The notes below the pieces were generated by a model. The model made no database searches, was not told the origin of the DNA, and saw only the letters and a list, made by a program, of their open reading frames with translations. A stretch of DNA of 64,000 nucleotides from CAVVUC01 sp963751395 (GTDB lineage: Bacteria; Verrucomicrobiota; Verrucomicrobiia; Chthoniobacterales; Chthoniobacteraceae), in NCBI GenBank assembly GCA_963751395.1, contig CAVVUC010000001.1, forward strand, positions 1,550,001 to 1,614,000, written 5' to 3'. Shown here one piece after another: positions 8,795-18,147 of this stretch. The position numbers and the translations under genes are program-made. Position 1 is the first letter of the stretch, and the number at the start of each line of letters is the position of its first letter.

Positions 8795-9656
8795 ATGCAT
8801 GCGACACCTGCATTTTCGTTGGTGATACCAACCTGTCAGCGCAACGATCTGCTTGCGAGGTGTCTGGACAAGTTAGCTCCAGGTGAGCAGACTCTCGCAG
8901 CCGATCAGTATGAAGTTATTGTAACTGACGATGGGACGGTCAATAACGCACGGGAAATGCTGCATTCCAGAGTACTCATGGGCGCGTTGGATTGAGGGGC
9001 CGCGTCGCGGACCGGCGGCGAATCGTAATAAGGGGGCTACCATTGCAAAGGGAGAGTGGTTAGTCTTTACAGATGACGACTGCATACCTGATGACGGTTG
9101 GTTGGCTGCTTACGCTCAAAGTATTACCACTCACCCTTCTACATTGATCTTTGAAGGTCGTGTTTACGTGGATCGGCCTCGAAAATCGCTCGCCGAGTCA
9201 TCGCCGGTGAATGATAGAGGCGGATGTCTATGGTCGTGCAACTTTGCAATTCGCGCAGAACTTTTTCGTCAGATCAAAGGATTCGATGAACGTTTCCGCT
9301 ACGCAGCGATGGAAGACGTCGAGTTGGCTACCAGACTTAGGAAAGGCCAGAACTCATGGTGCTTTGTTGCAGAGGCAGCCGTATGTCATCCATGGAGGGA
9401 GGCGGGTGGATGGAATCATCACCGGCGACATGCGGAAGCAACTTTTACATACTTGTCGATTCACCCGGAGCAGGCGTACCGACTTAATTCAAGATTCTAT
9501 GTACGATGTTTTCTCCGGGCGGTTTGTAAAGATACAATTCCGGATCTGATCCGACTGCGTGGCGCTGGAATGAAGGCGGCCATTCTCGAGCTTGCTGCGC
9601 ATCTTAGAATGACAGTGCTTATGCTGATACGGTTAAGTGGAAAATCGTCCAAATAG
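8795..9656 (+). pseudogene. Glycosyltransferase family 2, single-base frameshift
   Basis: Two frames together make one GT2 protein of about 286 residues. The first (8795 on) reads FSLVIPTCQRNDLLARCL and YEVIVTDDGT. The second picks up at EYSWARWIEGPRRGPAANRN and continues through WLVFTDDDCIPDDGW and FAIRAELFRQIKGFDERF to 9656. Removing one base near 8969 joins them exactly. All catalytic motifs are otherwise preserved, so this is either a recent mutation or a base error. As given, the first frame stops at 8995 and lacks the catalytic region. Confidence 0.75.
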
Positions 9657-9931
9657 CATTGACATAAACGACATATTTAAGAGATGCCAAAGCACCTGGA
9701 CGGAGAAACGAAATACACCGCGCTGCGTCAGTCCTTAATGGACGAAGGCTAAGTGCAGATATGCGCAGGCTGATGAGACTCCCGAACACTCGTCAATAGA
9801 CCTCAGCATGATGTCGATGCTCATTCCTGAAACTGTGCGCCAGAACAGAAATATTTCGCGGATGGTGCCTTTTCAGTAGTGATCAATCTCGCCGAAACAA
9901 TTGCCATGTTTGCTGCAATCCGAAGCATGCT

Positions 9932-11104
9932 GTGACTCGAGAAAGCCTGCGTATCCTTAGCTTTAGCAACTGCGATCTCATCGAATCTCAGGGAACTGGC
10001 TACGTAATTTTGAATTTTGCCCGTGGATTGGAGTCACTTGGACACGAGGTCATTTTATTTGGACCCAACGACTGCATGTTTTGGCCCGGACAATACAAGG
10101 CGCGTTCGCTCATCCTCGCGGTTGGTATGTGGTGCCGCGCCTTGCACCGCGTTAAGAAACTACAACCCGATATTGTTGAGTTCTACGGCGGGGAAGCGTG
10201 GTTGGCAACCGATCGGCTGAGTCGAATCAAGGACCGCACCTTCAAGATTGTAGCCCATTCCAATGGTATAGAGCCCTTTGTAGCGCAAACTTTAGCCCGA
10301 CACGCTATCCACAATACGGCACAGGGCGAGTCTCCCAAGTGGTATCAAGGACGATTGCGCTTGCCGGTGGAGAAGGCATTCACGAGGGCCGATGCCATCG
10401 TCACCGTCAGTCAACCCGAGGCGGATTACGCCATTCAGCACGGCTTTAAGTCCAGGGAGTTTGTTCTTTCGATCGACAACGCCCTTCCGGAGGATTTCAT
10501 TGGGTTGGCATTCGACGCTAAACGCCCAAAAGTTATTGGCTTCTGCGGTTCGTGGCTGGCTCGAAAAGGTGTTGATTTGATTGTATCGGACGTGAGTGCA
10601 GTGCTTCGGCAATTCTCTGAATGGAAGCTTAATATCGTGGGAGTAGGACGTGACTTCCAGGCCAGGCAGCACTTCCCTGCCGACGTAGTCCGCCAGATCA
10701 CGGTCAATAGTTTCGTCACAGACAAGGCTGAACTTCGTGGTATTTACAATTCATGGGCGATTGCTCTAATGCCCTCCGTCTATGAGAGCTTCGGTTTGGT
10801 TGCAGCAGAAACGATGGCTTGTGGCTGTGCTCTTGTAGCCAGTCGCACCGGTTTCGCCGCATCGTTGACAGACGGAGAGGAGGCAATGCTACTAATTGAA
10901 CAAGCATCTCCCTGCCTGAAGGATGCACTGACGGCACTTATACAAGATGAGGCTCTCCGGATGCGGGTCGCCAGACGCGGGCAGGAGCGTGTTCAGCGAC
11001 TGCGCTGGTTGCCAAACACAGCCGCCCTAGAGAATTTCTACATTTCGCTTGTTGGCCATGGTTTTCAAGATGCTCCAGGCAGGTCGCTGTCTGTTGGCGT
11101 ATGA
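9932..11104 (+). CDS. Glycosyltransferase family 4
   Basis: This 390-residue GT-B enzyme starts at a GTG at 9932. The N-terminal domain has ILSFSNCDLIESQGTGYVIL and IVEFYGGEAWL. IVTVSQPEADYAIQHGF marks the domain hinge. KVIGFCGSWLARKGVDLIV opens the donor domain, and PSVYESFGLVAAETMACGCA is the E-x7-E site. About 275 bases upstream (9657-9931) contain no recognisable gene, so this may begin a new transcript. The donor sugar is unknown. Confidence 0.85.
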   Translation: MTRESLRILSFSNCDLIESQGTGYVILNFARGLESLGHEVILFGPNDCMFWPGQYKARSLILAVGMWCRALHRVKKLQPDIVEFYGGEAWLATDRLSRIKDRTFKIVAHSNGIEPFVAQTLARHAIHNTAQGESPKWYQGRLRLPVEKAFTRADAIVTVSQPEADYAIQHGFKSREFVLSIDNALPEDFIGLAFDAKRPKVIGFCGSWLARKGVDLIVSDVSAVLRQFSEWKLNIVGVGRDFQARQHFPADVVRQITVNSFVTDKAELRGIYNSWAIALMPSVYESFGLVAAETMACGCALVASRTGFAASLTDGEEAMLLIEQASPCLKDALTALIQDEALRMRVARRGQERVQRLRWLPNTAALENFYISLVGHGFQDAPGRSLSVGV

Positions 11105-11276
11105 ATGTTTCAAATCCAATGACTTGTATCCACGGCGCGGTCGCGCTAAATCCTGCTGACCGTGAATACAAACCGCTTTTGAATCTTCGTTTTATTAGCG
11201 GGTCGAGGTTACAAACTGCAAACAGTGACTCTCTGAACCTCAGAATGGCGCAATCTGTAAAGCACGCCCCAAACCA

Positions 11277-12326
11277 ATGAGAGTTCTCGTGGTGAGTCCC
11301 TGCATGGGCGGTTATGGAGGACTGGAAGCGTTCAACCTCGCCCTTGCGTCTGGTCTTTCCGGCGACACCGACGTGAGCGTTTCCGTTTTGTTTAAAGAGA
11401 CAACGCAATTCAAACTTGGCGATGATCTAAAGGAGAAACTCAAGGCAGCAGTTGTGCCGGTGGAGTTTTGTAAGAAGGCAAGCCTTCAGCTTCTGCGTGC
11501 AATCAAGGCGGCGGATGTTGTTCATCTCCAAAACCCGTGCCCTGATGTAACGCTGCTGGCCAAACTGCTTGGCAAACCGCTGCTTACACAAGTGATCAAT
11601 CACAAGGTGGAGGGAAATGGCATTCACCAAAAACTTTGGCAGATGTGCCTTTCTTTAGCAGACCGGCGCTTCTACATCTCCGACTTTGTCCGGTCTTCAT
11701 GGGAAGACAATGGCACATTGCCGGATAGTCATGTAGTTTTTCCAACGTGCAAGCTGGCGGAGGGTTTTTGCCCGTTTGCGGAGCGACGTGGATTCAGCTT
11801 TGTCGGAAGATGGATAGCGAACAAGGGCATTGAGACATTAGTCAAAGCTTATCACAAGGCGGGATTGAAGCCTCATGAATGGCCTCTTCGACTGATGGGA
11901 GATGGACCTTTGAGAGACTCTATTCTCAAGTATATCTCACAGCAAGGCTTGCAAGGAGTCGAGGTTTTTGGTTTCGTTGATGAAGATACGAAAGCCGCCG
12001 TGATCAGATCTTCCTGCTTTATGGTAATACCGCCGAATACCAAAGAAGATTTCGGTTTAACGGCAATTGAGGCCAGAAACATGGGAGTGCCTTGCATTAT
12101 TACGCGGGACGGAGGACTTCCGGAAGCTGCCGGTCGGTTTGTGATTTCCTGCGAACCCGGTAGCGTGGAGGATCTTGCTCGCGCGCTAAGGACTGCGGCT
12201 GGAATGAGCGCAGCGGAATATGCAGAAATGGCTTCTCAAACCTACAACAGTCTTAAGACAGAGTTGCCTCATCCTGGATTCTACCGGCAGCATTATCTTG
12301 AGTTATCAAAAGGGCAGGTGGGATAG
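11277..12326 (+). CDS. Glycosyltransferase family 4
   Basis: This protein of 349 residues starts MRVLVVSPCMGGYGGLEAFN, the glycine-rich first loop of GT4 enzymes. DRRFYISDFVRSSW follows at the middle. The donor domain has FVGRWIANKGIETLVKAY, LMGDGPLRDS and EDFGLTAIEARNMGVPCI as the E-x7-E motif. It is separated from the previous glycosyltransferase by about 170 bases with no clear gene and is followed after 44 bases by a methyltransferase. A cytoplasmic or membrane-associated sugar transferase is expected. Confidence 0.85.
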   Translation: MRVLVVSPCMGGYGGLEAFNLALASGLSGDTDVSVSVLFKETTQFKLGDDLKEKLKAAVVPVEFCKKASLQLLRAIKAADVVHLQNPCPDVTLLAKLLGKPLLTQVINHKVEGNGIHQKLWQMCLSLADRRFYISDFVRSSWEDNGTLPDSHVVFPTCKLAEGFCPFAERRGFSFVGRWIANKGIETLVKAYHKAGLKPHEWPLRLMGDGPLRDSILKYISQQGLQGVEVFGFVDEDTKAAVIRSSCFMVIPPNTKEDFGLTAIEARNMGVPCIITRDGGLPEAAGRFVISCEPGSVEDLARALRTAAGMSAAEYAEMASQTYNSLKTELPHPGFYRQHYLELSKGQVG

Positions 12327-12370
12327 AGTGTTGCCCGGGCTTTAGACATTCAAAACGACAATCCATAAAC

Positions 12371-13057
12371 GTGCCAACGAATATATATCAAAGTGGGGAA
12401 TATGAGGAGAAGAATCCCGGATGGCACACGGAACATTCCGCGTGGAAAGCTTCCCAAGCACTTTCTTTGTTGCGAAGGCATGGGATCCAACCAGACTCAG
12501 TGTGCGAGATCGGTTGCGGTGCGGGCGAAATACTTGTGAACATGAGCCGCGCACTAAAAGCGCGTTACATTGGCTTTGAGATCTCTCCGCAGGCATACAA
12601 AGTTGCAGACGAGAGAAGATGTGCTGACATCGAATTCGTATTGGGAGATTTTCTGAGCGCACAAACTCCGCAATACGATCTGGTCATGGCGATGGATGTC
12701 TTTGAGCATGTGGAAGACTACCTCGGGTTTCTGCGCGCACTCCGCAATCGCGGGCGGTGGAAACTTTTTCACATTCCTTTGGATATATCCTGCATGTCGG
12801 TTTTGCGTCCATTCACCCTTGCCATGGCGAGGGAACGGGTTGGGCACCTCCATTTCTTTACCCGGGAGACGGCGCTTGGTTCGCTGAACCATTGCGGCTA
12901 CAAAATTCTAGACGTTGTCTATACCGCCGTTGAACTTGATCTTCCTTTTGGCGGTGTTAAGCGTGCCAATTATCTTAGAAAGCTATTGGCCAAAGCCCGA
13001 CCGGAGTTTGCGGCAGCTTTACTGGGTGGCTTTTCGCTTCTTGTCCTAGCGGAGTAA
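12371..13057 (+). CDS. Class I SAM-dependent methyltransferase
   Basis: The 228-residue protein contains VCEIGCGAGEILVNMS (motif I), IEFVLGDFLS (motif III) and LVMAMDVFEHVEDY, the typical Methyltransf_11/23 post-I pattern. FFTRETALGSLNHCGY near residue 160 is common in sugar methyltransferases of polysaccharide clusters. It uses a GTG start at 12371. The stop is directly followed by the ATG of the next glycosyltransferase at 13058, so the two are almost surely cotranslated. The acceptor is not known. Confidence 0.8.
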   Translation: MPTNIYQSGEYEEKNPGWHTEHSAWKASQALSLLRRHGIQPDSVCEIGCGAGEILVNMSRALKARYIGFEISPQAYKVADERRCADIEFVLGDFLSAQTPQYDLVMAMDVFEHVEDYLGFLRALRNRGRWKLFHIPLDISCMSVLRPFTLAMARERVGHLHFFTRETALGSLNHCGYKILDVVYTAVELDLPFGGVKRANYLRKLLAKARPEFAAALLGGFSLLVLAE

Positions 13058-14266
13058 ATGAAGATATTATTTCTCGCGGGCTGCATCGAACCCGGCAGAA
13101 GCGGCGTGGGTGACTACACCCGCCTGCTCGCCGCGTCGTGTGTCAAATTCGGAAACACATGTGCGATCGTGGCAGTCAACGATCCATATGTCACTGAAGT
13201 CAGGAGGGAGACTTTATATGTTGAAGGCGGATTAATTGAGTTGCTTCGATGCAATGGCAGGCTCGGCTACGAAGGAAGCGCAAAAGCGATAGGGGCGATG
13301 ATCAATAGCATTAACCCCTGTTGGGTTAGTGTGCAGTTCGTCCCCTACGCTTTTGAGCGCAGAGGATTTATCTGGCCACACTTGAAGCCGCTGGTTGATC
13401 TGCTCCGTAGTTTTCAAGTACATATAATGTTTCATGAGCTTTGGATTGGCGAGTATCGCGAAGCGCCTTTGAAAGAAATTGTTGTTGGAGCTGTGCAACG
13501 GGCAATGATCAAGTGGCTTATGAAAAGAGTTAGCGCCTTGAGTGTTCACACAAGTACATTACTTTATCAGTCAATCCTGCAACGTGCAGACATATCGGCT
13601 AAGGTTCTCCCCATGTTTGGGACGGTGCAAGCAGGGATGATCGATGCCGATGTGTGGCTGTTTCCGCTGTTCCAGACGCACGGGATTCCAGTGACGCGCG
13701 AGTCGCGCGCCGACTATTGGCTCATGGGCTTATTTGGCAGCATTCATCCCGGGTTTTCCTTCGACGAAACCCTTTTCGAGTTGAGACAGGCGGCTGCAGA
13801 GCGCAAGCAAACTGTGTTGCTACTTTCCATAGGTGATGCCGGCCCCGGTTCAAAGCTCTGGAATGAGATGGAACAGAAGCATGGGAGCCATATTCACTTC
13901 GTAAGTCTGGGGCGGCAATCAGAAGAACGTGTTTCACATGTCTTCAACTCTATGGACCTCGGCCTTAGTTCGACTCCGCTCGATATTATTGGCAAAAGTT
14001 CCTCGGTGGCGGCTATGCTTGAACATGGTCTGCCGGTGCTAGTAATGGACGATGGCTCTTCGGACAGTCCGGCTCATGAGTCGTTGCCGGTGGGCATCTT
14101 TTCTCGCCGCCAGTTCTTTCCAGGAAAAGTTTACCTTAGTCCTTTTCCACGACGCCGGCGCGTCGGTGTGGATGACACGGCAAGGCGGTTTCTTTCCAGC
14201 CTTGACGGAATACAACCGCCGTCGCAGGCCATTTTGTCCCACGCCGCCACCTTTGCGACACAGTGA
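13058..14266 (+). CDS. Glycosyltransferase, GT-B fold
   Basis: This 402-residue protein begins MKILFLAGCIEPGRSGVGDY, a GT4-like first loop. Later it has VHIMFHELWIG, then SALSVHTSTLLYQSIL, GLFGSIHPGFSFDETLFEL and STPLDIIGKSSSVAAMLEHG. The C-terminal donor site is divergent from the classical E-x7-E, so family assignment beyond GT-B is uncertain. It starts immediately after the methyltransferase stop and its own stop overlaps the GTG of the next gene by four bases, which indicates one operon. Confidence 0.7.
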   Translation: MKILFLAGCIEPGRSGVGDYTRLLAASCVKFGNTCAIVAVNDPYVTEVRRETLYVEGGLIELLRCNGRLGYEGSAKAIGAMINSINPCWVSVQFVPYAFERRGFIWPHLKPLVDLLRSFQVHIMFHELWIGEYREAPLKEIVVGAVQRAMIKWLMKRVSALSVHTSTLLYQSILQRADISAKVLPMFGTVQAGMIDADVWLFPLFQTHGIPVTRESRADYWLMGLFGSIHPGFSFDETLFELRQAAAERKQTVLLLSIGDAGPGSKLWNEMEQKHGSHIHFVSLGRQSEERVSHVFNSMDLGLSSTPLDIIGKSSSVAAMLEHGLPVLVMDDGSSDSPAHESLPVGIFSRRQFFPGKVYLSPFPRRRRVGVDDTARRFLSSLDGIQPPSQAILSHAATFATQ

Positions 14267-15174
14267 TCCAGCAGTTTGTCAATCACGGTCCGGTGAACGT
14301 ACATTCGTTGATTTGTCACCGTGACATCGATCTAAGTTTGCACTGTCTGCGATCGCTGGAATTGTGCTCGCAGGATCCCGTCCGTATTGTCCTGCACGAC
14401 GACGGTTCTCTTGTCGAATCGGATTGGCAGAAAATCGAAGCTGCCTTGAAGCATCCGGTCATTATCAAACGGCGGAGCGCCGATGAGGTAATGGAGGAAA
14501 GACTGTGTGGTTATCCATCCGCTGCGGAGTTCCGGCGGGACTCAGTTTGGGGCTTGAAACTGCTTGATATCGTTTTGCTCGAGGAGCGCGCCTGTTTTTA
14601 CTGCGATGGCGACGTTCGGTTCTTCCGGCCTTTTACCGGCTTGTTCGCGGAGGGAACCGCACATGGGCGCTCTGTTTTTCTTGCAGATACTATTTGGGAC
14701 GCCTACTCGGTGCGACCGTGGCACCTTCTGGACAGCCGAAGGCTTCGACTCCAGTCGGGAATCAACACCGGCCTTACGATAATTGATCGCGATATGTATG
14801 ACTTGGAGTTTGTGGACTGGTTTCTGAAGCAGCCGGATTGGCGCTGTATTCCTGCGTGGACTGAACCTACATGTTGGGCGGCGCTCGCGTCGAGGACCAA
14901 CGGCCACGTGGTCGCGCCGACACAGATCGCCAATTTGTATCCCTCGGCGAGAATCACTGGCGATACCTTTGGAGGGCATTTTCTCTCTGCCTACCGCGGG
15001 CAGTGGAATGAGGCACTATGGCATCACCTGATTGAACTCCAAGAAGCTATTCCGGTGTCAATGCTCAAGACGCAAGTCTGTTCTGCCGTACGACTGGGAT
15101 TGAACCAAACCAAGCGCAAGCTGGGCAACACGATGAGACTATGGCTCAACCAGGCACACCGCAGTTCCAGCTAA
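14263..15174 (+). CDS. GT-A-like sugar transferase (paralogue of the gene at 15917)
   Basis: The protein is about 303 residues from a GTG that overlaps the previous stop. It carries VHSLICHRDIDLSLHCL, PVRIVLHDDGSL and ACFYCDGDVRFFRP, where D-G-D stands in the place of the DxD metal-binding motif of GT-A nucleotide-sugar transferases. The protein at 15917-16819 shares the same order of motifs (ICxRD, PVxxVxHxDG, FRRxSV, FYxDxDxxFF, WFL, EQTCWA/EPTCWA). No close named family is recognised. A sugar or amino-sugar transferase is inferred from the fold and setting. Confidence 0.6.
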   Translation: MIQQFVNHGPVNVHSLICHRDIDLSLHCLRSLELCSQDPVRIVLHDDGSLVESDWQKIEAALKHPVIIKRRSADEVMEERLCGYPSAAEFRRDSVWGLKLLDIVLLEERACFYCDGDVRFFRPFTGLFAEGTAHGRSVFLADTIWDAYSVRPWHLLDSRRLRLQSGINTGLTIIDRDMYDLEFVDWFLKQPDWRCIPAWTEPTCWAALASRTNGHVVAPTQIANLYPSARITGDTFGGHFLSAYRGQWNEALWHHLIELQEAIPVSMLKTQVCSAVRLGLNQTKRKLGNTMRLWLNQAHRSSS

Positions 15175-15187
15175 CAAAACCATCAAA

Positions 15188-15916
15188 ATGAAAGAGTATC
15201 GAGAACACTCGTCTTGGCGTGCCGCAGTAAAACATGTCATTGGTCTGACTGTCGGGATGGACCGAATTCGGCAGTTGCAAGAACGCTTGCGGTACTGCCG
15301 GCTCAATCTGATCGAGACTAATGCTGGCTACGACACGAAATACTACCTGAATATCGAGCGGTTCAACGCCCACTGCTATGATCTCCTGGCTAAGTGCCTC
15401 ATGGAGGTTTTCGCGCCCCGGCGTGTTGTTGACGTCGGGTGCGGTTCAGGGGGGATTTCGCTGGCGCTCACAAAATCAGGGTGTCCGCAGGTAGCCGCTT
15501 TCGATTACTCTAGCGATTCCGTGCGGATGGCAAGGGAGAGAGGTTTAGCCGAGGTTTCTCAACTCGACCTTCGTGAGGCTTCGCAGATTCCAGCTACAGG
15601 AGACCTTTGCCTTTGTCTCGAAGTCGCGGAGCATCTTCCACCAAAGTTTTCTTCGTGCCTTTGCAAGCTTCTAGCCGGCGTTGCGCCGGTCGTCGTTTTC
15701 ACGGCCGCTAAACCCGGGCAAACTGGACATCTGCACGTCAACCTTCAGCCGCAGTCTTTCTGGATTGATAAGATGGCGCAGGCTGGACTCGTGTATGACG
15801 GGGCTGCTGTTGAGAGAATGCGGCAACTGTACGGGGGGAGGATGATCCGGGATTACGAGCAAAACTTGATGGTATTCAGGAGACGATCGGTTGCGATTGC
15901 GGACTCTCGGGTCTAA
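15188..15916 (+). CDS. Class I SAM-dependent methyltransferase
   Basis: The 242-residue product has RVVDVGCGSGGISLALTK (motif I) near residue 78, VAAFDYSSDSVRMARERG, then DLCLCLEVAEHLP and VVVFTAAKPGQTGHLHVNLQ. These are typical Methyltransf_11 or 25 features. It stands between two paralogous GT-A-like genes, and the base after its stop is the GTG of the second, so it belongs to the same transcript. The target is likely a sugar in the polymer but this is inference. Confidence 0.8.
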   Translation: MKEYREHSSWRAAVKHVIGLTVGMDRIRQLQERLRYCRLNLIETNAGYDTKYYLNIERFNAHCYDLLAKCLMEVFAPRRVVDVGCGSGGISLALTKSGCPQVAAFDYSSDSVRMARERGLAEVSQLDLREASQIPATGDLCLCLEVAEHLPPKFSSCLCKLLAGVAPVVVFTAAKPGQTGHLHVNLQPQSFWIDKMAQAGLVYDGAAVERMRQLYGGRMIRDYEQNLMVFRRRSVAIADSRV

Positions 15917-16819
15917 GTGGACTGGATGAACAGAACCGTTTACACCTTGATCTGTTCGAGGGATCTGTCGCTGGCACGAGCCACGCTTGGTTCGTTCCAG
16001 CGATGCTCGGCAGAGCCCGTCAACTTTGTATTCCATGAAGATGGCACCCTGACTCCGGCGGACGTGGAAGCGCTGCAGGCGGCCCTCCCTGGGGCGTCAG
16101 TGATCGGTCAGGAACAGGCAGACGACGAGATATATCCCCGCCTGGAAGGATACCGGCATTGCCAGGCGTTTCGACGGGCCTCGGTGTATGCGCGGAAACT
16201 GTTCGATATCCCGCTGATTCCTAAGCCGGAGATCTTCTACTCGGATCTCGACATCCTGTTCTTCCGGAAGTGCGGAGGCTTGTTCGCTTGGCCGGACGAT
16301 GTGACCGAAGGGATGTTCATGCGGGATATCGAAAGCTACTATTCGGTCTCCAGCCGCCTGGTCTTTCGGGGAACTTTACGGATCATTCAATCCCTGAATG
16401 CCGGCTTCTATCATATTCGGAGCGGCTTCATGGATCTGGATTTGGTGAATTGGTTTTTGGGGCGAGATGAGTTTAGAACTCTTGCCGGTGCTGGTGGGGG
16501 AATGATTGAGCAAACGTGCTGGGCGGTTCTGGCAGCCAGAAAGCGAATCAGGTTTTGGGATCCGTCCCAGGTTGCCGTCGTTGACCCACGCGGTTTCGGT
16601 AAGATGCGTCGCCATTTGATCATCGGCCACTTTTCAGGCCCCTCACGCCCCTTGCTTGCCCGGGCGATCGAGGAACACGATTGCTATCTTGATAGGAACG
16701 ACAGAAATGCTGACGCAGAGAATCTGCGATATGTGAAAGCGAAAATGTTTACACCGCTTGCGGTCTTGGGCTACCAGATTAAGAAGAAATGCGGCCTGCT
16801 TCCGCACCAACACCTCTAG
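15917..16819 (+). CDS. GT-A-like sugar transferase (paralogue of the gene at 14263)
   Basis: This 300-residue protein reads VYTLICSRDLSLARATLGSF, PVNFVFHEDGTL and EIFYSDLDILFF. The D-L-D is a proper DxD motif, better preserved than in the paralogue at 14263. GMIEQTCWAVLAARK follows in the C-terminal half. Start is GTG at 15917, or ATG nine bases on. The two paralogues with methyltransferases between and before them look like a duplicated module. Function beyond nucleotide-sugar transfer cannot be assigned. Confidence 0.6.
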   Translation: MDWMNRTVYTLICSRDLSLARATLGSFQRCSAEPVNFVFHEDGTLTPADVEALQAALPGASVIGQEQADDEIYPRLEGYRHCQAFRRASVYARKLFDIPLIPKPEIFYSDLDILFFRKCGGLFAWPDDVTEGMFMRDIESYYSVSSRLVFRGTLRIIQSLNAGFYHIRSGFMDLDLVNWFLGRDEFRTLAGAGGGMIEQTCWAVLAARKRIRFWDPSQVAVVDPRGFGKMRRHLIIGHFSGPSRPLLARAIEEHDCYLDRNDRNADAENLRYVKAKMFTPLAVLGYQIKKKCGLLPHQHL

Positions 16820-16900
16820 CGATGAAAGACAGTAAACCGACGTTGAATCTCAGGGAGTTCTGCCTTTTTGAAGAGGACGAGGTTCTGCCCAAAATGGGTA

Positions 16901-18146
16901 ATGGTAATTGTTAGTCACCCAACAGGCAACGCATTTGCCCGTGCCTTAACGCAAAGTCTTCACGAGGCGGGTTTGCTTCAGCGGTATTACACTGCGTTTG
17001 CCATAACAGGAGCGCCGCTCTATTTGGATCTCGTGCCCAAGCGCTTGCGAGAGGAGTTTGCAAGGCGGTCTGTACTGTCTGCCTTCCGCCCTTGTCATCA
17101 AAAGCCCTCTCAAGGAGATCGTCAGGAACCTTGGTGGAAAACTTGGCTTAAAGAGAGTAGTTCGCCATGAGCGAGGCTGGGCATCGGTGGATTCTGTTTA
17201 CAGGGCACTGGACCGCAGGCTGGCAACTGCACTGGATGAGGAACGTCCGGACGTTGTTTACTGTTACGAAGATGCAGCTTTGCAGACTTTCTTAACAGCC
17301 AAGAAGCTAGGCATCCATCGCGCCTATGACCTCCCGATCGCATATTGGCAAACCGTCAAGGTGCTTTTGGATGACGAAGCAGCACGCTGCCCCGAGTGGG
17401 AGCCCACTCTGATCTCCACGCAGGACTCTGAGGAGAAGTTGGGGCGCAAGGATGCTGAGTTGGAACTGGCGGAGTTAATTGTTTGCCCCAGTCATTTTGT
17501 GTTCCGTTCCCTGCCAGCAGAGCAACAGAAGCGCGCGACCGTGTCTGAATTTGGAAGTCCGGGTACAATTCCGGATCATGCAGTCGAGAGGAGGGCAGCA
17601 GAGGCAAAACTGCGTTTCCTTTTTGCTGGCACTATGAGCCAGAGAAAGGGACTTGCTGATGTTTTTCAAGCATTCAAGCTCTTGCGGCGGCAGGACGTTG
17701 AACTTGTCATCCTGGGGTCGGCGCTGATGCCCCATGAGTTCTATCGCAAGCAATACCGCGAATTCGTTTACGAGTCCACGCGGCCCCATCCAGCGGTGCT
17801 TGAGTTGATGAGGAACTGCGACGTCCTTGTTCTTCCATCCATTGTTGAGGGGCGTGCTTTGGTTCAACAGGAGGCCATGAGTTGTGGACTCCCTTTGATC
17901 GTGACCGCAAACACCGGTGGAGAGGACTTGGTGGAAGAGGGGCGTACCGGATTTTTGGTTCCTATCCGAAGCCCGGAAGCGATCGCAGAAAAGATTTCCT
18001 GGTTTGCGGATCACCGTCACCTCTTGCCGGAGCTTCGCAAATGCGCTATGGCTAAGGCGCGGGAGCGAACTTGGGAAGCTTACGGAGCGAAAATTGTTAA
18101 CAAGCTTCTGCAACTCGCGAAAGAACCGCTATCGTCAGGAGAATAG
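16901..18146 (+). pseudogene. Glycosyltransferase family 4, frameshifted
   Basis: The likely start is ATG at 16901, giving MVIVSHPTGNAFARALTQSL. The frame runs into noise at about 17,085 while another frame takes over with ALVIKSPLKEIVRNLG and RVVRHERGWASVDSVYRALD. The rest is a good donor domain: FLFAGTMSQRKGLADVFQAF and PSIVEGRALVQQEAMSCGLP (E-x7-E). With one base removed between 17,055 and 17,095 the length is 414 residues, normal for the family. Its stop is one base before the start of the membrane protein at 18148. Either a recent mutation or a base error. Confidence 0.72.
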
Positions 18147-18147
18147 C

